The notes under the pieces are model-generated. The model searched no databases. It was not told the origin of the DNA and worked only from the letters and a program-made list of their open reading frames with translations. Shown piece by piece: positions 41,072 to 48,499 of a stretch of DNA of 48,499 bases. Made by a program: the position numbers and the translations under genes. Position 1 is the first letter of the stretch. Every line of letters begins with the position of its first letter. Source of the stretch: JAYFRE01 sp034926235 (lineage in GTDB: Bacteria > Pseudomonadota > Alphaproteobacteria > Rhodospirillales > Magnetospirillaceae); NCBI GenBank assembly GCA_034926235.1, contig JAYFRE010000044.1:1-48499 (forward strand). Reading direction: 5' to 3'.

Positions 41072-42310
41072 TTATGTTGTTTGCCCGGTGATCCACCGTG
41101 CAAGGTATCCGTAACAATTCGTTCTGGCTCGCGTTCCTACGACCATGCCGATATGTCCGGCGGTGGTAACCCTTTTTCGGGCGTGAGGCAACCCATCGGC
41201 CAAAGCCAAGGCCGACGCCGGGGGAACAAGCCGGTCCCCCGACGGAATCAAGACCAGGGCCGGTTTGACGAACCGGCCGGGGTCGATGGTGGTTCCCGCC
41301 ACGCGCCATTCTCCTCGCCCTGTCGTATTGCCGGCATACCAGCCGAACAGGCTTTGCCGGGCGACCTTGGCGGTCAGGGGCACGCCGTCGTTCAGCCAGT
41401 CTTCCAGCAAGATGAAGTCCCGCGCCTTGCGGCTGTCCGGCGCCATGGCGGCGAAGGACCGGAATTTCCGTGGAACATTGCCGGTATCGACTAGGGTAAA
41501 GAAGATTTGTAGCAGATCGACGGGCAAAAAACCGAAAATTTCCAAAGCATCGTCGATCGGCTGGCGCAACCGCTCCAGGATGCGCGCCTGCGTCGGGTCG
41601 GGGCGATGGAAATCCCAGGGCGTGGCCAGCAAGGCGAGCCCCAGAATATCGGGCTGGCGCAGAATGCCCAGGGCCAAAGCCAGCAGGCCGCCCATGCAAT
41701 AGCCGACCAGGACCGGCGGTCCCGCCCGCGCCGTCACGGCGTCGAGCAGGGCGGAAAGACGTAAGATATAAGCATCGAGATCGAAATCGGCCTCGATTTC
41801 GCCCGGCGCATCCCAATCGACCAGGAAGGGCCTCAATCCCTTCTCCGCCAGCGCCCGCGCCAGGCTGCGCCGGGGCGACAGGTCGAGGATGTAGGCGCGG
41901 TTGATCAGCGAGGGAATGAGCAGCACCGGCTGGCCGGTTGCTCCGGGCAGGGAATAATCCAGAAGCCGGGTCGTGCCCGTCTGCAAGACGATTGGGGCGT
42001 CCGGCAAAGTGCGGTGGATGGCCGAATGGCGATAGCGGTCGATTCCGGTCAGGAACCCGTCCATGCGCCGGGCATATTCCTTTTCCAGCGCGTGGGCGAA
42101 GGAGTCAGGATCGGCGGCGGCGAGGTCGCGTTTCAGCCGGTCCGCTTCCGGCTGCAAATGCGGTTTCCAGCCGAACGATCCGTTCCTCAAGCTCGGCCAG
42201 GCGGCGCGCGAGCTCGTCACGCTCATCATTTCCGCCGCCAGATGCAGGGGCAGGGGACGCGGTCCCGTCCGCGTCGGTCCGGGCGGAATGGGGGTGGGCT
42301 TCTCGTCCAT
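41072..42310 (-). CDS. phaC: Polyhydroxyalkanoate synthase-like protein (PhaC)
   Basis: A 412-aa alpha/beta hydrolase-fold protein of the PHA-synthase family. The lipase-like box GYCMGG has the catalytic Cys205; Asp359 is in SGDRLVPP and His386 in AGHIGMV. LLIPSLINRAYILDL and FLVDWDAPG are PhaC hallmarks. Its size is nearer to class III PhaC (about 360-400 aa) than class I (about 600). The start at 42310 keeps GPRPLPLHL, which I believe is conserved in related proteins, and has GGAAG upstream. This makes it overlap the PhaE-like gene by 206 bases in another frame. Confidence 0.85.
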   Translation of the reverse strand: MDEKPTPIPPGPTRTGPRPLPLHLAAEMMSVTSSRAAWPSLRNGSFGWKPHLQPEADRLKRDLAAADPDSFAHALEKEYARRMDGFLTGIDRYRHSAIHRTLPDAPIVLQTGTTRLLDYSLPGATGQPVLLIPSLINRAYILDLSPRRSLARALAEKGLRPFLVDWDAPGEIEADFDLDAYILRLSALLDAVTARAGPPVLVGYCMGGLLALALGILRQPDILGLALLATPWDFHRPDPTQARILERLRQPIDDALEIFGFLPVDLLQIFFTLVDTGNVPRKFRSFAAMAPDSRKARDFILLEDWLNDGVPLTAKVARQSLFGWYAGNTTGRGEWRVAGTTIDPGRFVKPALVLIPSGDRLVPPASALALADGLPHARKRVTTAGHIGMVVGTRARTNCYGYLARWITGQTT

Positions 42311-42497
42311 CGGCTTCCGTTCGTGCTGTGCCAGCGGCGGCGCTTTCAGCCATGGCCTGGAATCCGCGCGTCATCAGGGCATAGGTCCGCGCCGCAGCGT
42401 CGGCCAGACCTGGGTCGTTGACCAGCGCGGTTACCTGTTGTTGCCAAAGGTCCAAATAACGGCGGGCCAGGAGGTCCAAATCCGGCGTATCGTCCAT
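42105..42497 (-). CDS. PhaE-like accessory protein
   Basis: A 130-aa protein that I do not recognise with certainty. The N-terminal 55 residues (LDLLARRYLDLWQQQVTALVNDP, LMTRGFQAMAESAA) look like a small PHA-synthase subunit or phasin helix. A low-complexity Ala/Gly/Asp linker follows, then a coiled coil (DELARRLAELEERIVRLETAF) and a basic tail. The class III PHA-synthase partner PhaE ends in a similar coiled coil. It directly precedes, and overlaps by 206 bases, the PhaC-like gene on the same strand. ATG 42497 is chosen because the residues before it are not coding-like. Confidence 0.65.
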   Translation of the reverse strand: MDDTPDLDLLARRYLDLWQQQVTALVNDPGLADAAARTYALMTRGFQAMAESAAAGTARTEADGREAHPHSARTDADGTASPAPASGGGNDERDELARRLAELEERIVRLETAFAAGSGPAETRPRRRRS

Positions 42498-42584
42498 GGT
42501 CCGGATTATAGCCCAGACGGGAACGTCTTGCCAGCGGTGCGCCCATCCGGAAGGGTTACTCCCTCGCTGGCTCTCGTGTCGGCG

Positions 42585-42613
42585 CTTGACGAACGCGGCG
42601 TCCGACCCAAGAT
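42585..42613 (+). promoter_or_regulatory. RpoH-type heat-shock promoter of hsp20
   Basis: CTTGACG (42585-42591), a 14-base spacer and CCCAAGAT (42606-42613) fit the sigma-32 pattern (CTTGAAA, about 11-15, CCCATNT). Transcription would start near 42620 and give a leader of about 105 bases. Confidence 0.6.
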
Positions 42614-42619
42614 TAAAAG

Positions 42620-42728
42620 ACGAAGGTGGTGCCCATTCGTTCCCGGGACCGCCGGTCAAGGGTGCCGATCTTTAATCCCATGGGCCCAAGACCGTGCTCG
42701 CTCTTTTCGAGGAGGACGTTCGCACATG
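42620..42728 (+). promoter_or_regulatory. ROSE-like RNA thermometer in hsp20 leader
   Basis: In the last hairpin CTC (42697-42699), a bulged G (42700) and CTC (42701-42703) pair with GAGGAG (42709-42714), which includes the Shine-Dalgarno sequence (42710-42715). The segment contains TCGCT, matching the conserved U-U/C-GCU of ROSE elements, in which a G opposite the ribosome site makes the helix melt with heat. An upstream GACC/GGTC hairpin lies near 42650. Leader length and the downstream hsp20 gene both fit. Confidence 0.7.
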
Positions 42729-43193
42729 ACTCGTCTATCGCTTTTCAATAGCCCGCTTCTGCTTGGTTTCGATCATTTCGAGCGGGTTTTCGACCGAATC
42801 TCCAAGACCTCCGCCGAAGGCTATCCACCTTACAACATCGAGCAGACGGCGAAAGGAGGGTTGCGCATTACCTTGGCCGTGGCCGGTTTCTCGATGGACG
42901 CGCTTCAGGTGCTGATCGAGGACAATCAGCTCATCATCCGCGGCCAGCAAGCCGACGATGACGCCGAGCGGGTCTTCCTCCATCGCGGCATCGCCTCACG
43001 CCAATTCCAACGCAGCTTTTTGCTGGCCGAAGGTATCGAGGTCCGCAATGCGACGCTCGATAACGGACTGCTTCACATCGATCTCGAACGACCCCAGCCC
43101 GAAAACCGGGTGAAAACGATCAAGATCGGCAGTTCCGCCCGGAAAGCGAGCGTTCCGGAATTGTCGCTGAAGGCAAAGGAAACAGCGGAGTAA
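42726..43193 (+). CDS. Hsp20-family small heat-shock protein
   Basis: A 155-aa small heat-shock protein holding unfolding proteins in a refoldable state. The N-terminal LFNSPLLLGFDHFERVFDRI, then PPYNIEQTAKGGLRITLAVAGF begins the alpha-crystallin domain (about 35-130) with IIRGQQ and FLHRGIASRQFQRSFLLAEGI, NATLDNGLLHIDLE (A-x-L-x-N-G-x-L motif). It is of the IbpA-like class A type. The ATG at 42726 follows AGGAGG inside a predicted thermometer hairpin. The DUF1150 gene follows. Confidence 0.95.
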   Translation: MTRLSLFNSPLLLGFDHFERVFDRISKTSAEGYPPYNIEQTAKGGLRITLAVAGFSMDALQVLIEDNQLIIRGQQADDDAERVFLHRGIASRQFQRSFLLAEGIEVRNATLDNGLLHIDLERPQPENRVKTIKIGSSARKASVPELSLKAKETAE

Positions 43194-43248
43194 CCGCCAG
43201 GGATTTCCCGGCGTCATGATCCGCTTTGGTTGCAAGGAGAGGATCGGA

Positions 43249-43476
43249 ATGAACGAAAATGCTAAAATCGCCAATACGTGGCGGCCCATGTCGGCGCAGG
43301 ACTTTGCGCAGTGGGGCTTGCAGGACGTGGCCTTCATCAAGCGCGTGACGATCAATGAGGAGACCGGCTGGGCGATCCTGGCCGCCGACGGCAATACCAT
43401 CGGCATGGCTGCCGACCGCGATCTGGCCTTTGCCGCCGTGCGCCAGAACGATCTGGAGCCGGTCAGTGTCCACTGA
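43249..43476 (+). CDS. DUF1150-family protein
   Basis: A 75-aa protein of the DUF1150 family, commonly found next to hsp20 in alphaproteobacteria. Recognisable parts are MSAQDFAQWGLQDVAFIKRV and GWAILAADGNTIGMAADRDLAF. Its function is unknown; conserved linkage suggests a role in heat stress. ATG 43249 has a strong AAGGAGAGG (43234-43242). It is convergent with ptsN. Confidence 0.88.
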   Translation: MNENAKIANTWRPMSAQDFAQWGLQDVAFIKRVTINEETGWAILAADGNTIGMAADRDLAFAAVRQNDLEPVSVH

Positions 43477-43485
43477 CCCCGGCGT

Positions 43486-43950
43486 TCAGGCTGGGCAGGG
43501 CGAAGGAGTTTCCGTCAGAAGGGCATAAAGCCCTTCGGCGGTGGCGGTGCCCCTTAGTTTCTCGCAGGTGATCTTGTCGCGCAGCAAGCGCGAAACCCGC
43601 GCAAGCGCTTTCAGATGGTCGGCCCCGGCGGATTCGGGCGCCAACAGCAGAAAAATCAGATCGACCGGCTGTTCATCGATGGAATCGAAATCGATCGGTT
43701 TTTCCAGCCGCGCGAACAGACCGTAAAGACGCGACAAGGTGGATAATTTTCCGTGCGGAATGGCAATGCCGCTGCCGACCCCGGTCGTGCCCAGCCTTTC
43801 GCGTTCGAGCAGCACGTCGAAGACGGCGCGTTCGTGGAGACCGGTGATGTCCGCCGCGCGGCGGGCCAGCTCCTGCAAAGCCTGTTTCTTACTGGTCACA
43901 CGCAGGTTCGGCACCACGCTTTCCAGGGTGATCAAATCGGTAATCTCCAT
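43486..43950 (-). CDS. ptsN: Nitrogen-regulatory PTS IIA protein
   Basis: A 154-aa EIIA-Ntr. The phosphorylatable histidine is in GIAIPHGKL (about residue 66), with LGTTGVGSGIAIPH and PVDLIFLLLAPESAGADHLKALA around it. It takes phosphate from NPr/EI-Ntr and regulates potassium transport, PHB and nitrogen metabolism by phosphorylation state. It follows rpoN on the same strand at 250 bases. In most relatives a hibernation-factor gene (hpf/raiA) lies between the two; none is seen here. Confidence 0.95.
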   Translation of the reverse strand: MEITDLITLESVVPNLRVTSKKQALQELARRAADITGLHERAVFDVLLERERLGTTGVGSGIAIPHGKLSTLSRLYGLFARLEKPIDFDSIDEQPVDLIFLLLAPESAGADHLKALARVSRLLRDKITCEKLRGTATAEGLYALLTETPSPCPA

Positions 43951-44200
43951 AATGCGTCCTCTTGATGGAGAGGCGGCCGACCCTGGTTGCCCAGGGCGGA
44001 AACGTCATGCGCGCTATAGGCCCGCGACGGACGGGACGAGACGACACGCCTCTTTTTCAAGCCATTTCGCGGCGCCAACCCGTTGGACGAAAGCCGCTTC
44101 CCTGCCCTTCCCCAGCGCCTGAAAAGCGCCGGACCATAAGCCGGCCTTGTACCTAAAGTCAAGCAAGGGCGCGCATTTCAGGCCGGCTGCGCCCAGCTTG

Positions 44201-45703
44201 TCACGATCCCATCATTTTCTCGCGCCGCCGCTGCACCGACGACGGGATATGCATGGCTTCGCGGTATTTTGCGACGGTTCGGCGGGCGATGTCGATGCCT
44301 GCCTCTTTCAAAAGATCGACGATCCGGTCGTCGGACAGGATGCCGTCGGGCGGTTCGTTGTCGATCAGGGTCCTGATCCGATGACGCACGGCTTCGGCCG
44401 AATGAGCCTCGCCGCCGTCCGAACGCTGAATCGCCTGGGTGAAAAAATATTTAAGCTCGAAGATGCCGCGCGGGGTCGCCATGTATTTGTTCGCTGTCAC
44501 GCGGCTGACCGTGCTTTCGTGCATCGAGATGGCTTCGGCGATATCGCGCAGCACCAGGGGGCGCAAATGCTGGACGCCCTTCAGGAAAAAAGCTTCCTGC
44601 TGACGGACGATCTCGGATGCGACCTTGAGGATGGTGGTGGCGCGTTGGTGCAGCGACTTGACCAGCCAGTTGGCCGATTGAAGCTGTTCGGATAGATAGC
44701 TCTTTTCGTCCTTGGTCCGCGCGGCGGTGTTGACGCGGGTGAAATAGCGCGTGTCGATCAGGACCTTGGGCAGGGAATCGCTGTTCAGCTCGACGATCCA
44801 GCCGCCGCCGGGGGCGGGGCGCATCAGCACGTCCGGGATTACCGGCTGCGCCACGCCATGATCGAAGACCAAAGCGGGTTTCGGGTCCAGCGCCCGGATT
44901 TCGGCGATCATGCCAGCCATATCCTCGGCATCGACGGCGCAGATTCGCATCAGGGCCGGCATGTCGCGGCGCGCCAGCAAATCGAGATGGTCGAGCAGCG
45001 TCGCCATCGCCGGGTCGAGCCGGTTCTTTTCCCGCAATTGCAGGGCCAGGCATTCGGCCAGGCTGCGCGCGAAGATGCCGGGCGGATCGAAATGCTGCAA
45101 ACGCCCCAGCACGGCTTCGACACGCTCCAGCCCGCAACCCAGCGTGTCGGCAACCTCGTCCAGCGAACCGATCAGATAGCCGGCCTCGTCCAGCATCTCC
45201 ATCAGATGCAGCCCGATCAGCCGGTCGCCAGGATCATGCAGATCCATGTTGAGCTGTCCGGTCAGATGATCGCGCAGGGATTGCGGTTCGGACAGGATTT
45301 GTTCGAGATTGCTGTCCTCGTCGTCGAAATTGAGCCGTCCGCCCTTGCCGGAGCTCCAGTCCGCTGCTTGGCCGCTGGGGGTGTCGGCATCGCTGTCATT
45401 GTTCCAGGTGTTGTCGTAATCGACATCCAGCGGCGCTTCCGAATCCTGGCCGGGCAGGCTGTCCACCACCGGCAGGGTTTCGGCGTCGACCGCGGTTTCG
45501 GCCTGGGCCGCCGCTTCCGCCGTGTTTTCAGCCGGGGCCGCGTCGTCGTCGCGTTCAAGCAACGGGTTGCGTTCAAGCTCCTGTTCGACGAAGGCGGATA
45601 ATTCCAGGTTGGATAATTGCAGCAGTTTGATCGCCTGCTGCAATTGCGGCGTCATCACCAATGACTGCGTTTGCCGGAGATCCAGCCTTTGGGAAAGAGC
45701 CAT
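44201..45703 (-). CDS. rpoN: RNA polymerase sigma-54 factor
   Basis: A 500-aa sigma-54. Region I starts LDLRQTQSLVMTPQLQQAIKLLQLSNLEL (glutamine/leucine-rich, activator-responsive). The acidic region II is 60-130, the core-binding region has LIGLHLMEMLDEAGYL and FDPPGIFARSLAECLALQL, and the C-terminal RpoN box is ARRTVAKYRE (about 478-487). It directs nitrogen and other regulons with bacterial enhancer-binding proteins. It begins 11 bases after lptB. Confidence 0.97.
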   Translation of the reverse strand: MALSQRLDLRQTQSLVMTPQLQQAIKLLQLSNLELSAFVEQELERNPLLERDDDAAPAENTAEAAAQAETAVDAETLPVVDSLPGQDSEAPLDVDYDNTWNNDSDADTPSGQAADWSSGKGGRLNFDDEDSNLEQILSEPQSLRDHLTGQLNMDLHDPGDRLIGLHLMEMLDEAGYLIGSLDEVADTLGCGLERVEAVLGRLQHFDPPGIFARSLAECLALQLREKNRLDPAMATLLDHLDLLARRDMPALMRICAVDAEDMAGMIAEIRALDPKPALVFDHGVAQPVIPDVLMRPAPGGGWIVELNSDSLPKVLIDTRYFTRVNTAARTKDEKSYLSEQLQSANWLVKSLHQRATTILKVASEIVRQQEAFFLKGVQHLRPLVLRDIAEAISMHESTVSRVTANKYMATPRGIFELKYFFTQAIQRSDGGEAHSAEAVRHRIRTLIDNEPPDGILSDDRIVDLLKEAGIDIARRTVAKYREAMHIPSSVQRRREKMMGS

Positions 45704-45714
45704 CCTGGGCGCCC

Positions 45715-46494
45715 CTAGCGGCTGAAATTTTCGCCGAGATAAACCCGCCGCACCCCTTCATGGGCGACGATCTCGGAGGGGGCGCCTTCCATCAGGACCA
45801 TTCCGTCATGCAGGATATAGGCGCGGTCAATGATATCGAGCGTTTCCCGGACATTGTGGTCCGTGATCAGAACGCCGATGCCGCGATGCTTCAGATAACC
45901 GACCAGTTCGCGGATATCGGCAACCGCGATCGGATCGATACCGGCCAGCGGTTCGTCCAGCAGGATGAAAGCGGGGTTCGACGCCAAGGCGCGGGCGATC
46001 TCGACCCGGCGGCGTTCGCCGCCCGACAGCGCCAAAGCCGGTGCGCGGCGCAGATGGGTGACGGAGAATTCGGACAGCAATTCTTCCAGCCGCGCTTCGC
46101 GCAGGTCGCGGTCGTTCTCGACGATCTCCAGCACGGCGCGGATATTGTCTTCGACCGACAGGCCGCGGAAAATCGAGGCTTCCTGGGGAAGATAGCCGAT
46201 ACCCAGCCTGGCCCGGCGATACATGGGCAGGTCGGTGATGTCGTGTCCGTCCAGCAGGATCGACCCGGAATCGGGGCTGATCAATCCGGTGATGCAGTAA
46301 AAACAGGTGGTTTTGCCGGCGCCGTTGGGCCCGAGCAGGCCGACCGCCTCGCCCCGGCGGACATGAATCGAGACGTCGCGTAAGACCGGGCGGCGCTTGA
46401 AATTCTTGGCGATGTTGGAGGCGACCAGAATACCGCCCTCCGGGCCGAGCGGCAGGGCGGGTGAGACGGAGCCGCTCATGGGGGCAGCCGTCAT
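45715..46494 (-). CDS. lptB: LPS export ABC transporter ATP-binding protein
   Basis: This 259-aa cytosolic ATPase drives LPS extraction from the inner membrane with LptF/LptG. Walker A is GPNGAGKTTCF (about 54-64), the ABC signature ALSGGERRRVEIARALA, Walker B AFILLDEPLAGIDP, and the switch is ITDHNVRETL. The start at 46494 overlaps the lptA stop (ATGA, 46491-46494), implying coupled translation. An alternative ATG lies at residue 6. Confidence 0.96.
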   Translation of the reverse strand: MTAAPMSGSVSPALPLGPEGGILVASNIAKNFKRRPVLRDVSIHVRRGEAVGLLGPNGAGKTTCFYCITGLISPDSGSILLDGHDITDLPMYRRARLGIGYLPQEASIFRGLSVEDNIRAVLEIVENDRDLREARLEELLSEFSVTHLRRAPALALSGGERRRVEIARALASNPAFILLDEPLAGIDPIAVADIRELVGYLKHRGIGVLITDHNVRETLDIIDRAYILHDGMVLMEGAPSEIVAHEGVRRVYLGENFSR

Positions 46495-47345
46495 GGCTGC
46501 GGCCTGGGCGTGCGGGCGTCCGGCGCGGGCGCATTCCTGCTCTGGGGCACAAAGGTTCCCTTCACCCGTCCTTCGGTTCCGCTGCCGGGGGGTGTGGGAA
46601 GCAAACGGCTCACTCCGCTTTTCAAATTCACGATGGCGTATCCACCGTCGAGTTGGTTGTTATCGCGGGTCATCTTAACTGAACCGGTCAGGGTCACGAT
46701 ACCGCTTTCCACGATGTAGTCGCCCCGGTCGCCGGTCACGGTTTCGCGCGGGGTGGTCAAGACGACATTGTCGTCGGCCCGGATTTTCCGGATCGAGGTT
46801 TTGCCCTGTTCGTCGGGTCCCATGGTCGCGGTCAGCACATTGGCGCGGATACGGTCGGTGCCGTGTATCGCCAGGGCGTCGCCCCGCGCCACCGCTTGCT
46901 GGGTGCGTTCCCAATATTCCAGGCTGTCGCGCGCGGTCACCGTGTCGGTTGCGGTGGTGAGCTTCAAATTATTGCCGGTCAGAATCACCGCCGCCTTGTC
47001 GATGTTGTAATCGCCATGCTCGGCGGTAATGGTCTGGGTGGGGGTGGAGATGACGACATGGCCCTGGGCCTCGATCCGCCATATCTCGGTCTTGCCGCCG
47101 CCGCTCGGGCCATCGCGGTAATGGGCCAGGATGACATCGGCGGCGAGCGTCGTGGACCCCCGGTTTGCCCGGGCGTTGCCGCGCGCGATGATCTGTTTCG
47201 CGTTCTGGACCAGTTCCAGTCCCTGTTCGGCGCGGATTTCGACCGGAGCGCCGTTGCCGCCCGACGCGAAATCCAGATTCTGGGCGGACGCGGTGTTCCA
47301 GCCTAGAAAGAGCAGGGCGGCGAGAACGAGACGATGCGCGGTCAT
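46491..47345 (-). CDS. lptA: LPS transport periplasmic protein LptA
   Basis: This 284-aa protein has a signal peptide (MTAHRLVLAALLFLGWNTASA) and an OstA-like beta-jellyroll domain that forms the periplasmic LPS bridge. LVQNAKQIIARGNARANRG, TITAEHGDYNIDKAAVILTGN and VTGDRGDYIVESGIVTLTGSV show the repeated strand pattern. It is longer than E. coli LptA because of extra strands and a Pro-rich C-terminal tail, as usual in alphaproteobacteria. It overlaps lptC by four bases (47342-47345). Confidence 0.94.
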   Translation of the reverse strand: MTAHRLVLAALLFLGWNTASAQNLDFASGGNGAPVEIRAEQGLELVQNAKQIIARGNARANRGSTTLAADVILAHYRDGPSGGGKTEIWRIEAQGHVVISTPTQTITAEHGDYNIDKAAVILTGNNLKLTTATDTVTARDSLEYWERTQQAVARGDALAIHGTDRIRANVLTATMGPDEQGKTSIRKIRADDNVVLTTPRETVTGDRGDYIVESGIVTLTGSVKMTRDNNQLDGGYAIVNLKSGVSRLLPTPPGSGTEGRVKGTFVPQSRNAPAPDARTPRPQP

Positions 47346-48064
47346 CGTTTGTTACCCGGTTTGCCGGCGAACAGAACGGCCTTGGTTTTTCCGGTGAACA
47401 TAATTCGGTTCCCCCCCTCCCAAACGCGGATGCCTTCTCCCTCGATCGTGCCGCCCGGTCCCTGGCCATTGGTCGGAGCATCGCCCGTAATGGCGCTTTC
47501 CTTGACGTTGACGCGCACGCTGTCCGTGTGCAGCTCGTAACCGTCATTCTGATAAAGACCGACGCCGCCGATCAGATCGAGCAGGTCGTCCTTCTGGCGG
47601 AACAACCCCATCTCGGCGTTCAACATGATCTGGCCGCCCCCCTTGCGTGAGATGTCGGCGGCGGGGTTCTCGAGCGAGACCACGGAATTGACCGGGTCTA
47701 TCTGGGTCGCCACATCGGCGGTGACGGCAAAGGGTAGATTGCTGTCGTCGGTTCCATGGTAACGCGGATTCTGCATCGATTGGGTATCGACATCCCGAAA
47801 ACTGATGTTGCCCAGCGACATGAAAAAGGCGCTTTCGCGTGAAGACAGGTTGGGCCAGACCAGAATCAGCCCCAGCAGCGCCGCCGCCGATGCCGGCAGA
47901 ACCATCTTCATCAGCCCGACGAATCGGGAGTAGCGCGCCAGCATCGAGGCGCTGGACGGCTTCACGTTTTTTCTGGGTCCACGCCCTGCCATGCCCGTGC
48001 CGCCCGCTCCGGTTAAGCCTTGCCCGCCGCCATCATCAGGCGATGCCTGCGCGAAGGCAATCAT
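47342..48064 (-). CDS. lptC: LPS export protein LptC
   Basis: A protein of up to 240 aa with a single N-terminal membrane anchor (MKMVLPASAAALLGLILVWP, about 52-71) and a periplasmic LptC/OstA-like domain (NPRYHGTDDSNLPFAVTADVAT, SVVSLENPAADI, GDAPTNGQGPGGTIEGEGIR). It receives LPS from LptB2FG and hands it to LptA. The ATG 48064 overlaps kdsD by 29 bases; ATG 47992 (MAGRGPRKN) is an alternative that removes a disordered N-terminus. Confidence 0.9.
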   Translation of the reverse strand: MIAFAQASPDDGGGQGLTGAGGTGMAGRGPRKNVKPSSASMLARYSRFVGLMKMVLPASAAALLGLILVWPNLSSRESAFFMSLGNISFRDVDTQSMQNPRYHGTDDSNLPFAVTADVATQIDPVNSVVSLENPAADISRKGGGQIMLNAEMGLFRQKDDLLDLIGGVGLYQNDGYELHTDSVRVNVKESAITGDAPTNGQGPGGTIEGEGIRVWEGGNRIMFTGKTKAVLFAGKPGNKR

Positions 48065-48499
48065 GCAGGTGCAGGATGCCGACGGGCCGACCGTCGGGAT
48101 CGACGACGAACAGGCTGGTGATGGCGTGGGTGTTCATGATCAGGAGCGCCTCGGCGGCCAAGGCGTTGGGTTGCGTGGTTTTGGGCGCGCGGGTCATGAC
48201 CTCGGCGGTGGTGCGGGTCAGAAGCAAAGGATCGAGGTGACGGCGCAGATCGCCGTCGGTGACGACTCCCACCAGCCGGCCCGCATCGTCGGTCACGCCG
48301 ACACAGCCGAAGCTTTTCGCCGTCATTTCCAGCAGCGCTTCGCCCATGGTCTGCGTTTCCGGGGCCAAAGGCAGCGCGTCGCCGCTATGCATCAGATTGG
48401 CGACCTTGAGCAGTTTTTTGCCCAGTTTGCCGCCGGGATGGAATATCCGGAAATCGGCGGACGAAAAACCATGCCGTTCCAGCAGCGCGACCGCCAGCG
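48036..48499 (-). CDS. kdsD: Arabinose-5-phosphate isomerase, C-terminal part (5' end outside window)
   Basis: The visible 154 codons start in frame at the right edge with ALLERHGFSSADFRIFHPGGKLG, the end of the SIS isomerase domain. Then come tandem CBS domains: LMHSGDALPLAPETQTMGEA, GCVGVTDDAGRLVGVVTDGDLRRHL and VMTRAPKTTQPNALAAEALLIM. KdsD makes arabinose 5-phosphate for Kdo, so it pairs with the lpt genes in LPS assembly. The N-terminus lies beyond the window. Confidence 0.93.
   Translation of the reverse strand, partial: LAVALLERHGFSSADFRIFHPGGKLGKKLLKVANLMHSGDALPLAPETQTMGEALLEMTAKSFGCVGVTDDAGRLVGVVTDGDLRRHLDPLLLTRTTAEVMTRAPKTTQPNALAAEALLIMNTHAITSLFVVDPDGRPVGILHLHDCLRAGIA

Overview
The window is GC-rich chromosomal DNA from an alphaproteobacterium, most likely a Rhodospirillales-type (Magnetospirillum/Azospirillum-like) organism. 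The evidence is the block kdsD-lptC-lptA-lptB-rpoN-ptsN, an Hsp20 gene with a ROSE-like leader followed by a DUF1150 gene, an extensin-family lipoprotein, a PHA synthase/thiolase pair, and a type-2 leuA. Both window ends cut genes: an alpha/beta hydrolase at the left and kdsD at the right. Coding density is high and no prophage, insertion sequence or CRISPR array is visible.

Layout. 1-5.4 kb: hydrolase and TPR protein, leuA, a PhoH-like ATPase behind a strong terminator hairpin, and an SDR oxidoreductase. 5.4-8.8 kb (minus): extensin lipoprotein, then hldE-queC-yjbQ. 9-11.7 kb: two tandem paralogues with degenerate EAL domains, translationally coupled. 11.7-16.5 kb: lipoprotein and EI24/CysZ-like membrane protein (minus), PfkB kinase, typA and a YgjP-like metallopeptidase (plus). 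16.5-21.2 kb: Bcr/CflA efflux pump, a speG very like the enterobacterial gene, PBP1A and an SH3 protein. 21.2-28 kb: a LysR regulator divergent from DUF3100 protein - small membrane protein - M20 amidohydrolase (broken by an in-frame amber codon) - sdaA, facing a CycA-like amino-acid permease. This looks like an amino-acid or acyl-amino-acid salvage module. 28-30.2 kb: two GST genes and a TetR regulator.

30.2-33.6 kb is the most accessory-looking part. It holds an unrecognised 339-aa protein, an inverted partial copy of tRNA-Arg, tRNA-Arg(CCG) itself, and a bacterial ionotropic-glutamate-receptor-like channel whose pore resembles animal AMPA receptors (M-x-Q-G and SYTAxL motifs) rather than the potassium-selective GluR0 type. 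A thioesterase and a GlcD/D-lactate-dehydrogenase-like flavoprotein follow.

35.2-38.8 kb: a thiamine operon thiS-thiG-thiH-thiE (no thiF) behind an AT-rich leader with nested helices and a hairpin enclosing the thiS start codon, but no TPP riboswitch; a GST gene follows. 38.8-43.5 kb: EamA exporter, acetyl-CoA acetyltransferase, PhaC-like synthase overlapping a PhaE-like gene by about 200 bases, and divergent hsp20-DUF1150 with an RpoH-like promoter and a predicted RNA thermometer. 43.5-48.5 kb (minus): kdsD, lptC, lptA, lptB, rpoN and ptsN, linking LPS-precursor synthesis and export to sigma-54 and the nitrogen PTS.

The best candidates for something undescribed are the animal-like iGluR, the thiS leader, the tandem degenerate EAL pair, and the tRNA-Arg locus with its inverted copy and orphan gene. 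All functions are read from sequence alone; no database search was run.
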